Assembly (NCBI RefSeq): GCF_029839275.1
Contig: NZ_JAOCAH010000017.1
Span: 1 to 64,000, forward strand
Source of the DNA: Pseudomonas sp. GD03944
GTDB lineage: Bacteria; Pseudomonadota; Gammaproteobacteria; Pseudomonadales; Pseudomonadaceae
DNA length: 64,000 bases
Reading direction: 5' to 3'
Below the pieces are notes generated by a model that saw only the letters and a program-made list of their open reading frames with translations, was not told where the DNA came from and did not search any database. The translations under genes and the position numbers were made by a program. Positions 22,699 through 30,258 of this stretch are shown here, piece by piece; position 1 is the first letter of the stretch, and the number at the start of each line of letters is the position of its first letter.

Positions 22699-22994
22699 AC
22701 CAGGAACGCGTATTCAAAGTGCTGCTTGGCCCGCACATCTCCGAGAAGGCCACGGTTCTTGCTGACAAGAAAAGTCAGTTCGTTTTCAAGGTTGCAACCG
22801 ATGCAACCAAGCTGGAAATCAAGAAGGCCGTTGAAAGCCTGTTCAGCGTGAAGGTTCAGCGTGTGACTACTCAGAATGTTCTGGGTAAGACCAAGCGTAC
22901 CGCTCGCGGCCTGGGCAAGCGCAACGACTGGAAGAAGGCGATCATCTCCCTTCAGCCAGGCCAAGATCTCGATTTCGCCAGCAGTGCTGAGTAA
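22695..22994 (+). CDS. rplW: 50S ribosomal protein L23
   Basis: Sits at the tunnel exit and is the docking site for trigger factor and SRP. 99 residues, starting NQERVFKVLLGPHISEKATV, with TKLEIKKAVESLF and GLGKRNDWKKAII. Starts within the last codon of rplD (ATGA overlap), which implies translational coupling; 14 bases before rplB. Confidence 0.98.
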   Translation: MNQERVFKVLLGPHISEKATVLADKKSQFVFKVATDATKLEIKKAVESLFSVKVQRVTTQNVLGKTKRTARGLGKRNDWKKAIISLQPGQDLDFASSAE

Positions 22995-23008
22995 GGAAGG
23001 GGTGCATC

Positions 23009-23833
23009 ATGGCAATCGTTAAGTGCAAACCGACTTCCGCTGGCCGCCGTTTTGTGGTCAAGGTGGTCAATCAGGAGCTGCACAAAGGCGCTCCTTACGC
23101 TCCGCTGCTCGAGAAGAAGTCGAAGTCCGGCGGTCGTAACAACAATGGTCGTATCACCACCCGTCATATCGGTGGTGGCCACAAGCAGCATTACCGTCTG
23201 GTCGACTTCCGTCGCAACGACAAAGATGGCATCCCTGCCACTGTCGAGCGTATCGAATACGATCCGAACCGTACCGCGCACATCGCTCTGCTGATGTACG
23301 CAGACGGCGAGCGTCGCTACATCATCGCCCCTAAAGGCGTGAGTGCTGGCGATCAGCTGGTTGCTGGTTCGATGGCTCCGATCAAGGCCGGTAACAGCCT
23401 GCAGCTGCGCAACATCCCTGTTGGTTCGACCGTTCACGGTATCGAGCTGAAGCCGGGTAAAGGTGCTCAGATCGCTCGTTCCGCTGGTGCTTCGGCTCAG
23501 CTGATCGCTCGCGAAGGTGTCTACGTCACCCTGCGTCTGCGTTCCGGTGAAATGCGTAAAGTGCTGGCCGAGTGCCGTGCGACTCTGGGCGAAGTCTCGA
23601 ACTCCGAGCACAGCCTGCGTTCGCTGGGTAAAGCCGGTGCCAAACGCTGGCGTGGCGTTCGCCCGACCGTTCGTGGTGTTGCCATGAACCCGGTCGACCA
23701 CCCACACGGTGGTGGTGAAGGTCGTACCTCTGGTGGTCGTCATCCGGTGTCTCCATGGGGCTTCCCGACTAAGGGCGCGAAGACTCGTGGTAACAAACGC
23801 ACCGATAACATGATCGTCCGTCGTCGCAAGTAA
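23009..23833 (+). CDS. rplB: 50S ribosomal protein L2
   Basis: Large rRNA-binding protein near the peptidyl-transferase centre, needed for subunit joining. 274 residues: N-terminal OB region, GRNNNGRITTRHIGGGHKQH, and the C-terminal signature AMNPVDHPHGGGEGRT with its conserved histidine. Preceded by AAGGGG. 16 bases before rpsS. Confidence 0.99.
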   Translation: MAIVKCKPTSAGRRFVVKVVNQELHKGAPYAPLLEKKSKSGGRNNNGRITTRHIGGGHKQHYRLVDFRRNDKDGIPATVERIEYDPNRTAHIALLMYADGERRYIIAPKGVSAGDQLVAGSMAPIKAGNSLQLRNIPVGSTVHGIELKPGKGAQIARSAGASAQLIAREGVYVTLRLRSGEMRKVLAECRATLGEVSNSEHSLRSLGKAGAKRWRGVRPTVRGVAMNPVDHPHGGGEGRTSGGRHPVSPWGFPTKGAKTRGNKRTDNMIVRRRK

Positions 23834-23849
23834 ATAGAGGGATACGACA

Positions 23850-24125
23850 GTGCCACGTTCTCTGAAAAAAGGTCCTTTTATTGATCTTCACCTACTGAAG
23901 AAGATCGAAGTGGCGGCGGAAAAGAACGATCGCAAGCCGGTGAAAACCTGGTCGCGCCGTTCGATGATCCTGCCGCAGATGGTCGGTCTGACCATCGCTG
24001 TACATAACGGTCGTCAACATGTCCCGGTTCTCGTGAACGAAGACATGGTCGGTCACAAACTGGGCGAGTTCGCCGGTACCCGCACTTATCGTGGGCACGT
24101 GGCTGACAAGAAAGCCAAGCGTTAA
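23850..24125 (+). CDS. rpsS: 30S ribosomal protein S19
   Basis: 30S head protein close to the A-site finger, binding with S13. 91 residues starting [17 protein letters not shown] and ending [12 protein letters not shown] start codon with GAGGGA upstream. 11 bases before rplV. Confidence 0.98.
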
Positions 24126-24136
24126 GGGGTAAGGAA

Positions 24137-24469
24137 ATGGAAGTAGCCGCTAAGTTGTCGGGCGCTCGAATCTCCGCCCAGAAAGCCCGCTTGGTCGCCG
24201 ACCAAATCCGCGGGAAGAAGGTGGGCGAAGCGCTCAACCTGCTGGCTTTCAGCAGTAAGAAAGCCGCGGAAATCATGAAGAAGGTGCTGGAGTCGGCTGT
24301 GGCCAACGCCGAGCACAACGAAGGCGCAGACGTTGATGACCTGAAGGTCAGCACCGTTTTCGTCAACGAAGGGCGTTCGCTGAAGCGCATCATGCCGCGT
24401 GCCAAAGGCCGCGCTGATCGCATCGTCAAGCGGTCTTGCCATATCACTGTCAAGGTTGCGGACAAGTAA
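24137..24469 (+). CDS. rplV: 50S ribosomal protein L22
   Basis: Its beta-hairpin forms part of the exit-tunnel constriction. 110 residues: [35 protein letters not shown] and the hairpin region [17 protein letters not shown]; no insertion or deletion of the kind linked to macrolide resistance is apparent. Start follows AAGGGGTAAGG. Confidence 0.98.
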
Positions 24470-24482
24470 CGGAGTCGATCAG

Positions 24483-25169
24483 ATGGGTCAGAAAGTACAT
24501 CCCATTGGCATTCGCCTGGGAATCGTCAAGGAGCACACCTCCGTCTGGTACGCAGACGGTCGGACTTATGCGGACTACCTGTTCGCTGATCTGAAGGTGC
24601 GTGAGTATCTCCAAGACAAACTAAAAAGCGCGTCCGTAAGCCGTATCGACATTGCTCGTCCGGCTCAAACCGCACGCATCACCATCCACACCGCCCGTCC
24701 AGGTATCGTGATTGGCAAGAAAGGTGAAGATGTTGAGAAGCTGCGTCAGGACCTGACCAAGCAAATGGGTGTGCCGGTGCACATCAATATCGAAGAGATC
24801 CGCAAGCCGGAGCTCGACGGTATGCTGGTTGCGCAGAGCGTAGCTCAGCAGCTGGAGCGTCGTGTGATGTTCCGTCGCGCCATGAAGCGCGCTGTACAGA
24901 ACGCCATGCGTATTGGTGCCAAGGGCATCAAAATTCAAGTGAGCGGTCGTCTCGGCGGTGCTGAAATCGCACGTACCGAATGGTATCGCGAAGGTCGTGT
25001 GCCTCTGCACACCCTGCGTGCCGATATCGACTATGCCACGTACGAAGCGCACACCACCTACGGTGTGATCGGTGTCAAGGTTTGGATCTTCAAAGGCGAA
25101 GTTATTGGTGGTCGCCATGAAGAGCTGAAGCCGCAGGCGCCCGCTCCTCGTAAAAAAGCTGCCAAGTAA
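24483..25169 (+). CDS. rpsC: 30S ribosomal protein S3
   Basis: Part of the mRNA entry channel and its helicase activity. 228 residues: MGQKVHPIGIRLGI start, a type II KH domain with GKKGEDVEKLR, and the C-terminal domain with YGVIGVKVWIFKGE. The ATG at 24483 was chosen because GGAG precedes it and the family starts MGQKVHP; the longer frame extends into rplV. Confidence 0.98.
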   Translation: MGQKVHPIGIRLGIVKEHTSVWYADGRTYADYLFADLKVREYLQDKLKSASVSRIDIARPAQTARITIHTARPGIVIGKKGEDVEKLRQDLTKQMGVPVHINIEEIRKPELDGMLVAQSVAQQLERRVMFRRAMKRAVQNAMRIGAKGIKIQVSGRLGGAEIARTEWYREGRVPLHTLRADIDYATYEAHTTYGVIGVKVWIFKGEVIGGRHEELKPQAPAPRKKAAK

Positions 25170-25181
25170 GGGGTACGCCAA

Positions 25182-25595
25182 ATGTTGCAACCAAAGCGTA
25201 CGAAGTTCCGTAAGCAGATGACCGGCCACAACCGTGGCTTGGCTCAGCGCGGTAGCAAAGTCAGCTTCGGCGAGTTCGCGCTGAAGTCTGTTGCCCGCGG
25301 TCGTCTCACCGCCCGCCAGATCGAGTCCGCTCGTCGTGCTCTGACTCGTCACGTTAAACGTGGCGGGAAGATCTGGATTCGCGTGTTCCCTGACAAGCCG
25401 GTAACCAAGAAGCCTCTCGAAGTGCGGATGGGTAAAGGTAAGGGTGGCGTTGAATATTGGGTTGCCCAGATTCAGCCAGGCAAAGTCCTGTATGAAATCG
25501 AAGGCGTTTCCGAAGAGCTGGCGCGTGAGGCTTTCGCCCTGGCTGCTGCAAAGCTGCCGCTCGCCACCACCTTTGTTAAGCGGACGGTGATGTGA
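25182..25595 (+). CDS. rplP: 50S ribosomal protein L16
   Basis: Binds near the A-site and peptidyl-transferase centre and is a late assembly protein. 137 residues, starting [18 protein letters not shown], with [18 protein letters not shown] (this loop carries the arginine hydroxylated by YcfD/RoxA in E. coli). The stop TGA overlaps the rpmC ATG by one base. Confidence 0.98.
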
Positions 25596-25786
25596 TGAAA
25601 GCGAATGAACTTCGTGAAAAATCAGCACAGCAGCTGAACGAGCAACTGCTCGGCCTGCTGCGCGACCAGTTCAATCTGCGCATGCAGAAAGCAACTGGCC
25701 AGTTGGGGCAGTCTCACCTGCTCTCGCAAGTTAAGCGCGACATCGCTCGTGTGAAAACTGTGCTCAACCAGCAGGCAGGTAAGTGA
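25595..25786 (+). CDS. rpmC: 50S ribosomal protein L29
   Basis: Small two-helix protein near the tunnel exit, next to L23. 63 residues, starting [18 protein letters not shown], with the signature region [19 protein letters not shown]. The start is the ATG overlapping the rplP stop by one base, not the GTG three bases upstream. 2 bases before rpsQ. Confidence 0.97.
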
Positions 25787-25788
25787 TC

Positions 25789-26055
25789 ATGGCTGAAGCC
25801 GAAAAAACAGTCCGTACGCTGACCGGCCGTGTTGTCAGCGACAAGATGGACAAGACCATCACCGTATTGATCGAGCGTCGCGTCAAGCACCCGATCTACG
25901 GCAAATATGTCAAGCGTTCGACCAAGCTGCACGCGCACGACGAAAACAACCAGTGCCACATCGGCGACAAGGTTTCCATCCGTGAAACCCGTCCGCTGGC
26001 CAAGACCAAGTCTTGGGCCCTGGTTGAAGTTCTCGAACGCGCAGTGGAAGTCTAA
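25789..26055 (+). CDS. rpsQ: 30S ribosomal protein S17
   Basis: Primary 16S rRNA-binding protein of the 30S body, OB fold. 88 residues with RTLTGRVVSDKMDKTITVLI and HDENNQCHIGDKVSI. The ATG at 25789 has the rpmC end AGGTAAGTG as its ribosome-binding context. In E. coli the S10 operon stops here; in this window only 23 bases without terminator or promoter lie before rplN. Confidence 0.97.
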   Translation: MAEAEKTVRTLTGRVVSDKMDKTITVLIERRVKHPIYGKYVKRSTKLHAHDENNQCHIGDKVSIRETRPLAKTKSWALVEVLERAVEV

Positions 26056-26078
26056 GGGCTAAGGGTCGGAGAAATTAT

Positions 26079-26447
26079 ATGATTCAGACTCAATCCATGC
26101 TCGATGTGGCCGACAACAGTGGTGCACGCCGCGTCATGTGCATCAAGGTGCTGGGTGGCTCGCATCGCCGCTACGCTGGCATCGGCGACATCATCAAGGT
26201 CACCGTCAAGGAAGCAATTCCGCGCGGCAAAGTGAAGAAAGGTCAGGTCATGACCGCAGTGGTCGTTCGTACCCGTCACGGCGTTCGCCGTGCCGATGGT
26301 TCGATCATCCGCTTCGACGGCAACGCTGCTGTTCTGCTGAACAACAAGCAAGAGCCGATCGGTACCCGTATCTTCGGGCCAGTGACCCGTGAACTTCGTA
26401 CTGAGAAGTTCATGAAGATCGTCTCGCTCGCCCCAGAAGTGCTTTAA
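26079..26447 (+). CDS. rplN: 50S ribosomal protein L14
   Basis: Interface protein forming bridge B8 with 16S rRNA, and target of the silencing factor RsfS. 122 residues: MIQTQSMLDVADNSGARRVM, KGQVMTAVVVRTRHG and ITREL-type end (PVTRELRTEKFMKIVSLAPEVL in two parts). Preceded by GGGTCGGAG. In E. coli it is the first gene of the spc operon; here it continues the S10 unit. Confidence 0.98.
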   Translation: MIQTQSMLDVADNSGARRVMCIKVLGGSHRRYAGIGDIIKVTVKEAIPRGKVKKGQVMTAVVVRTRHGVRRADGSIIRFDGNAAVLLNNKQEPIGTRIFGPVTRELRTEKFMKIVSLAPEVL

Positions 26448-26458
26448 GGAGATCCGAC

Positions 26459-26773
26459 ATGCAAAAGATTCGTCGTGACGACGAGATCATCGTGATCGCC
26501 GGCAAAGACAAAGGTAAGCGCGGTAAGGTGCTCAAGGTTCTCGCTGACGACCGTCTGGTCGTCGGTGGCATCAACCTGGTGAAGCGTCATACCAAGCCGA
26601 ACCCGATGTCGGGCGTTCAGGGCGGTATCGTTGAGAAAGAAGCGCCTCTGCACGCTTCTAACGTGGCCATTTTCAATGGCGAAACCAACAAGGCTGACCG
26701 CGTTGGTTTCAAAATCGAAGACGGTAAAAAAATTCGTGTCTTCAAGTCGACCCAAAAAGCGGTTGATGCTTGA
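26459..26773 (+). CDS. rplX: 50S ribosomal protein L24
   Basis: Assembly-initiator protein of the 50S subunit with a KOW motif. 104 residues: IRRDDEIIVIAGKDKGKRGK is the KOW region, followed by GGINLVKRHTKPNP. Start preceded by AAGGAG. 20 bases before rplE. Confidence 0.98.
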   Translation: MQKIRRDDEIIVIAGKDKGKRGKVLKVLADDRLVVGGINLVKRHTKPNPMSGVQGGIVEKEAPLHASNVAIFNGETNKADRVGFKIEDGKKIRVFKSTQKAVDA

Positions 26774-26793
26774 ACACTGCTAGGTAGAAGACC

Positions 26794-27333
26794 ATGGCAC
26801 GACTGAAAGAGATTTATCGGAAAGAAATCGCGCCGAAGCTTAAGGAAGAACTTAAGCTCGCCAACGTGATGGAAGTTCCGCGCATCACCAAGATCACCCT
26901 GAACATGGGCCTGGGCGAAGCGATCGGTGACAAGAAAGTCATCGAGAACGCTGTTGCCGACCTGGAAAAGATCACCGGTCAGAAAGTCGTTGTGACTCAT
27001 GCCCGTAAGTCGATTGCAGGCTTCAAGGTTCGTGAGGGCTGGCCGATCGGCGTCAAGGTAACCCTGCGCCGCGATCGTATGTACGAGTTCCTGGATCGTC
27101 TGCTGTCCATCTCCCTGCCGCGCGTGCGTGACTTCCGCGGCCTGAATGCCAAGTCCTTCGATGGCCGTGGCAACTACAGCATGGGCGTTAAAGAGCAGAT
27201 CATCTTCCCGGAAATCGATTACGACAAGATCGATGCCCTGCGTGGTCTGGATATCACCCTGACTACCACTGCCCGTACGGATGACGAAGGCCGCGCTCTG
27301 CTGCGTGCTTTCAAATTCCCGTTCCGCAACTGA
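26794..27333 (+). CDS. rplE: 50S ribosomal protein L5
   Basis: Binds 5S rRNA and contacts P-site tRNA and S13. 179 residues: MARLKEIYRKEIAPKL, EVPRITKITLNMGLGEA and LPRVRDFRGLNAKSFDGRGN, ending FPFRN. 13 bases before rpsN. In E. coli the S8 repression site lies near this gene; I did not try to fold it. Confidence 0.98.
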   Translation: MARLKEIYRKEIAPKLKEELKLANVMEVPRITKITLNMGLGEAIGDKKVIENAVADLEKITGQKVVVTHARKSIAGFKVREGWPIGVKVTLRRDRMYEFLDRLLSISLPRVRDFRGLNAKSFDGRGNYSMGVKEQIIFPEIDYDKIDALRGLDITLTTTARTDDEGRALLRAFKFPFRN

Positions 27334-27346
27334 TTGGAGTTGGATC

Positions 27347-27652
27347 ATGGCTAAAACGAGCATGAAAAACCGCGAGCTGAAGCGTCAGCAAACGGTAGCC
27401 AAGTACGCCAAGAAGCGTGCCGAGCTGAAAGCTACCATCGCCAGCCCGAACACCAGTCCGGAAGCGCGTTGGGAAGCACAAGTCGCACTGCAGAAGCAGC
27501 CGCGTGACGCCAGCGCCTCGCGCCTGCGCAACCGCTGCCGCGTTACTGGTCGTCCGCACGGCGTATTCCGCAAGTTCGGTCTGTCCCGTATCAAGCTGCG
27601 CGAAGCTGCAATGCGTGGTGATGTACCAGGTCTGGTGAAAGCCAGCTGGTAA
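27347..27652 (+). CDS. rpsN: 30S ribosomal protein S14 (zinc-free type)
   Basis: 30S head protein. 101 residues, the long C-minus form: there is no CxxC zinc ribbon, only one cysteine in RNRCRVTGRPHGVFRKFG. ATG at 27347 after TTGGAG; the longer upstream frame runs into rplE. It is the last gene before a 181-base gap with two intrinsic terminators. Confidence 0.98.
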   Translation: MAKTSMKNRELKRQQTVAKYAKKRAELKATIASPNTSPEARWEAQVALQKQPRDASASRLRNRCRVTGRPHGVFRKFGLSRIKLREAAMRGDVPGLVKASW

Positions 27653-27658
27653 AAACAG

Positions 27659-27685
27659 AGCCGGCCTAGTGCCGGCTTTGTCTTT
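27659..27685 (+). terminator. First terminator after rpsN
   Basis: AGCCGGC (27659-27665) / GCCGGCT (27671-27677), 5-base loop, then TTGTCTTTG. Confidence 0.7.
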
Positions 27686-27690
27686 GTGTG

Positions 27691-27724
27691 AATCAAGCCC
27701 CTTTGGGGCTTGATTCATTTTTGA
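27691..27724 (+). terminator. Second terminator after rpsN
   Basis: Perfect 11-bp stem AATCAAGCCCC (27691-27701) / GGGGCTTGATT (27705-27715), TTT loop, CATTTTTG tail. Tandem with the hairpin at 27659. Its 3' arm contains the -35 of the next promoter. Confidence 0.85.
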
Positions 27725-27738
27725 GCAGTCTCTAGAAT
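27710..27738 (+). promoter_or_regulatory. Promoter of the rpsH-rpmJ unit, overlapping the terminator
   Basis: TTGATT (27710-27715, the end of the terminator stem), 17-bp spacer, TAGAAT (27733-27738, 5 of 6). Predicted start near 27745 gives a leader of about 89 bases. Confidence 0.65.
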
Positions 27739-27789
27739 GTCCGGCTCGCCTGAGCCTGGCTTAAATGCGCCCGGCGTTTTGGTGACTCT

Positions 27790-27813
27790 TTAGCCGCAAG
27801 GCTAATTCTTTTT
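27790..27813 (+). terminator. Leader attenuator upstream of rpsH
   Basis: TTAGCC (27790-27795) / GGCTAA (27800-27805) closed by the GNRA tetraloop GCAA, then TTCTTTTT. It lies about 20 bases ahead of the rpsH start and inside the predicted leader, so it could attenuate the rpsH-rpmJ unit. Confidence 0.6.
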
Positions 27814-27833
27814 GTATCAGGAGCGTCTAGCCC

Positions 27834-28226
27834 ATGAGTATGCAGGACCCGTTAGCGGACATGCTAACTCGTATCCGTAATGCCCAGATGGCTGAAAAGT
27901 CCGTCGTAAGCATGCCGTCTTCCACGCTGAAGGTGGCTGTAGCCAAAGTTCTGAAAGACGAAGGTTATATTGCGGGTTATCAGATCAGCGGCGAAGCAAA
28001 GCCGCAGCTGTCCATCGAGCTGAAGTACTTCGAAGGCCGTCCGGTCATCGAGGAAGTCAAGCGCGTCAGCCGTCCAGGCCTTCGCCAGTACAAATCCGTC
28101 GATGATCTGCCAAAAGTTCGTGGCGGTCTCGGTGTCTCCATCGTCTCCACCAACAAGGGTGTGATGACGGACCGCGCTGCGCGCGCTGCCGGTGTCGGCG
28201 GCGAAGTGCTTTGCACTGTGTTCTAA
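27834..28226 (+). CDS. rpsH: 30S ribosomal protein S8
   Basis: Central organiser of the 30S body and, in E. coli, translational repressor of the spc operon. 130 residues: MSMQDPLADMLTRIRNAQ start and STNKGVMTDRAARAAGVGGE near the end. CAGGAG precedes the ATG. First gene of a separate unit here: tandem terminators and a promoter stand between it and rpsN. 12 bases before rplF. Confidence 0.98.
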   Translation: MSMQDPLADMLTRIRNAQMAEKSVVSMPSSTLKVAVAKVLKDEGYIAGYQISGEAKPQLSIELKYFEGRPVIEEVKRVSRPGLRQYKSVDDLPKVRGGLGVSIVSTNKGVMTDRAARAAGVGGEVLCTVF

Positions 28227-28238
28227 GGGGGGATAAGC

Positions 28239-28772
28239 ATGTCTCGCGTTGCTAAGAACCCCGTCAAGCTGCCTGCTGGTGTTGAGATCAAACTCGCCGG
28301 CCAGCAGCTTTCGGTAAAGGGTGCCAAGGGCACTCTGGAACTGAACGTTCACTCGTCCGTTGAAGTCCTGCAGGAAGCCGGTGAACTGCGTTTCGCTGCT
28401 CGCAATGGCGACCAGCAGACCCGTGCGATGGCCGGTACCACCCGTGCTCTGGTCAACAACATGGTCATCGGTGTCAGCCAAGGTTTCGAGCGTAAGCTGC
28501 AACTGGTTGGCGTGGGTTACAAGGCCCAGGCTAAAGGCCAGGTGCTGAACCTCGCGTTGGGCTTCTCCCACCCGATCGACTACGAACTGCCGGAAGGCGT
28601 TGTGGCCGAAACCCCGAACCAGACCGAGATCCTGATCAAGGGTGTCGACAAGCAACTGGTTGGTCAGGTCGCTGCGGAGATTCGTGACTTCCGTCGTCCT
28701 GAACCTTACAAGGGCAAAGGTGTTCGTTACGCTGACGAAGTCGTCCGCCGTAAAGAAGCCAAGAAGAAGTAA
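28239..28772 (+). CDS. rplF: 50S ribosomal protein L6
   Basis: Two-domain protein near the factor-binding site. 177 residues starting SRVAKNPVKLPAGVEIKL and ending with the L6 signature PEPYKGKGVRYADE. Preceded by AAGGGGGGA. 11 bases before rplR. Confidence 0.98.
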   Translation: MSRVAKNPVKLPAGVEIKLAGQQLSVKGAKGTLELNVHSSVEVLQEAGELRFAARNGDQQTRAMAGTTRALVNNMVIGVSQGFERKLQLVGVGYKAQAKGQVLNLALGFSHPIDYELPEGVVAETPNQTEILIKGVDKQLVGQVAAEIRDFRRPEPYKGKGVRYADEVVRRKEAKKK

Positions 28773-28783
28773 GGGGCTAGGAA

Positions 28784-29134
28784 ATGACCGACAAAAAAGT
28801 TACTCGTCTGCGTCGCGCTCGCAAAGCACGCCTGAAAATGCACGAACTCGAAGTCGTGCGTCTCTGCGTGTATCGCTCTTCGCAGCACATCTACGCCCAG
28901 GTCATCTCGGCCGACGGCAGCAAGGTTCTGGCCAGCGCCTCTACCTTGGACAAAGCACTGCGTGATGGCGCCACTGGCAACGTCGACGCGGCCAAGAAAG
29001 TTGGTGAGCTGGTTGCCGAGCGCGCGAAAGCCGCTGGTGTGACCCAGGTTGCATTCGACCGTTCTGGCTTCAAGTACCACGGCCGCGTCAAGGCGCTGGC
29101 TGATGCTGCTCGTGAAGGCGGGCTGGAGTTCTAA
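28784..29134 (+). CDS. rplR: 50S ribosomal protein L18
   Basis: 5S rRNA-binding protein of the central protuberance. 116 residues: basic N-terminus VTRLRRARKARLKMHEL, then RLCVYRSSQHIYAQVI and FDRSGFKYHGRVKALADAAR, the L18 signature. Preceded by AAGGGGCTAGGA. 3 bases before rpsE. Confidence 0.98.
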   Translation: MTDKKVTRLRRARKARLKMHELEVVRLCVYRSSQHIYAQVISADGSKVLASASTLDKALRDGATGNVDAAKKVGELVAERAKAAGVTQVAFDRSGFKYHGRVKALADAAREGGLEF

Positions 29135-29137
29135 GTT

Positions 29138-29638
29138 ATGGCAAATAACGACCAAAAGCGCGACGAAGGCTATATCGAGAAGCTGGTACAGGTTAACCGC
29201 GTTGCCAAGACCGTTAAGGGTGGCCGTATCTTCACTTTCACCGCGTTGACCGTGGTGGGTGATGGTAAGGGTCGCGTCGGTTTCGGCCGTGGCAAATCCC
29301 GTGAAGTGCCTGCTGCCATCCAGAAAGCGATGGAAGCCGCTCGTCGCAACATGATCCAGGTGGATCTGAACGGCACCACTCTGCAATACGCAATGAAGTC
29401 TGCCCATGGCGCCTCCAAGGTGTTCATGCAGCCTGCTTCGGAAGGTACCGGTATCATCGCCGGCGGCGCCATGCGTGCCGTGCTGGAAGTGGCTGGTGTG
29501 CAGAACGTTCTGGCCAAGTGCTACGGCTCGACCAACCCTGTGAACGTGGTTCATGCCACTTTCAAAGGTCTGAAGGCTATGCAGTCTCCGGATTCCGTTG
29601 CGGCCAAGCGTGGCAAGAGCGTCGAGGAGATTCTCTAA
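29138..29638 (+). CDS. rpsE: 30S ribosomal protein S5
   Basis: Part of the mRNA entry site, important for accuracy. 166 residues with the N-terminal dsRBD-like domain LVQVNRVAKTVKGGRIFTFT; the loop VAKTVKGG holds the spectinomycin-resistance positions and looks wild type. C-terminal domain: GGAMRAVLEVAGVQNVLAK. 2 bases before rpmD. Confidence 0.98.
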   Translation: MANNDQKRDEGYIEKLVQVNRVAKTVKGGRIFTFTALTVVGDGKGRVGFGRGKSREVPAAIQKAMEAARRNMIQVDLNGTTLQYAMKSAHGASKVFMQPASEGTGIIAGGAMRAVLEVAGVQNVLAKCYGSTNPVNVVHATFKGLKAMQSPDSVAAKRGKSVEEIL

Positions 29639-29640
29639 CC

Positions 29641-29820
29641 ATGGCTAATACCGTCAAAGTGACTCTGATCAAGAGCACCAATGGCCGTCTGGCCAATCAT
29701 AAAGCCTGCGTCAAGGGTCTCGGCCTGCGTCGCATCAATCACACCGTCGAAGTTCTGGATACTCCGGAAAACCGCGGCATGATCAACAAGGCTTACTACC
29801 TGCTGCGCGTGGAGGGTTAA
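29641..29820 (+). CDS. rpmD: 50S ribosomal protein L30
   Basis: Small 50S protein. 59 residues: ANTVKVTLIKSTNGRLANHK, KGLGLRRINHTVEVLD, NKAYYLLRVEG. The ATG at 29641, two bases after the rpsE stop, gives the usual family length; the same frame is open further upstream but only inside rpsE. 3 bases before rplO. Confidence 0.97.
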   Translation: MANTVKVTLIKSTNGRLANHKACVKGLGLRRINHTVEVLDTPENRGMINKAYYLLRVEG

Positions 29821-29823
29821 TCC

Positions 29824-30258
29824 ATGTACCTGAACGATTTGAGTCCTGCGCCGGGTTCCCGTCGCGAGAAGCACCGTCCGGGCCGTGGTATCGGTAGCGG
29901 TTTGGGCAAGACCGGTGGCCGCGGCCACAAGGGTCAGACCTCCCGTTCCGGTGGCACCATCGCTCCGGGTTTCGAAGGCGGCCAGCAGCCTCTGCACCGC
30001 CGTCTGCCCAAGTTCGGTTTCGTATCCCTGAAAGCTATGGATCGCGCAGAAGTGCGTACTTCCGAGCTGAACAAGATCGAAGGCGACGTAGTTACTCTGC
30101 AGGCGCTGAAGGATGCCAACCTGATTAATCAAAACGTACAGCGTGTGAAAGTCATGCTGTCCGGTGAGATTACTCGCGCGGTCACCCTTAAAGGTATCGC
30201 CGCCACCAAAGGTGCGCGCGCGGCTATCGAAGCAGCTGGCGGTAAGTTCGAGGAATAA
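29824..30258 (+). CDS. rplO: 50S ribosomal protein L15
   Basis: 50S assembly protein with an extended basic N-terminus. 144 residues: MYLNDLSPAPGSRREKHRPG, GRGHKGQTSRSGG, and the C-terminal globular domain. GGAGG precedes the ATG. Its stop directly abuts the secY ATG with no spacer. Confidence 0.98.
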   Translation: MYLNDLSPAPGSRREKHRPGRGIGSGLGKTGGRGHKGQTSRSGGTIAPGFEGGQQPLHRRLPKFGFVSLKAMDRAEVRTSELNKIEGDVVTLQALKDANLINQNVQRVKVMLSGEITRAVTLKGIAATKGARAAIEAAGGKFEE

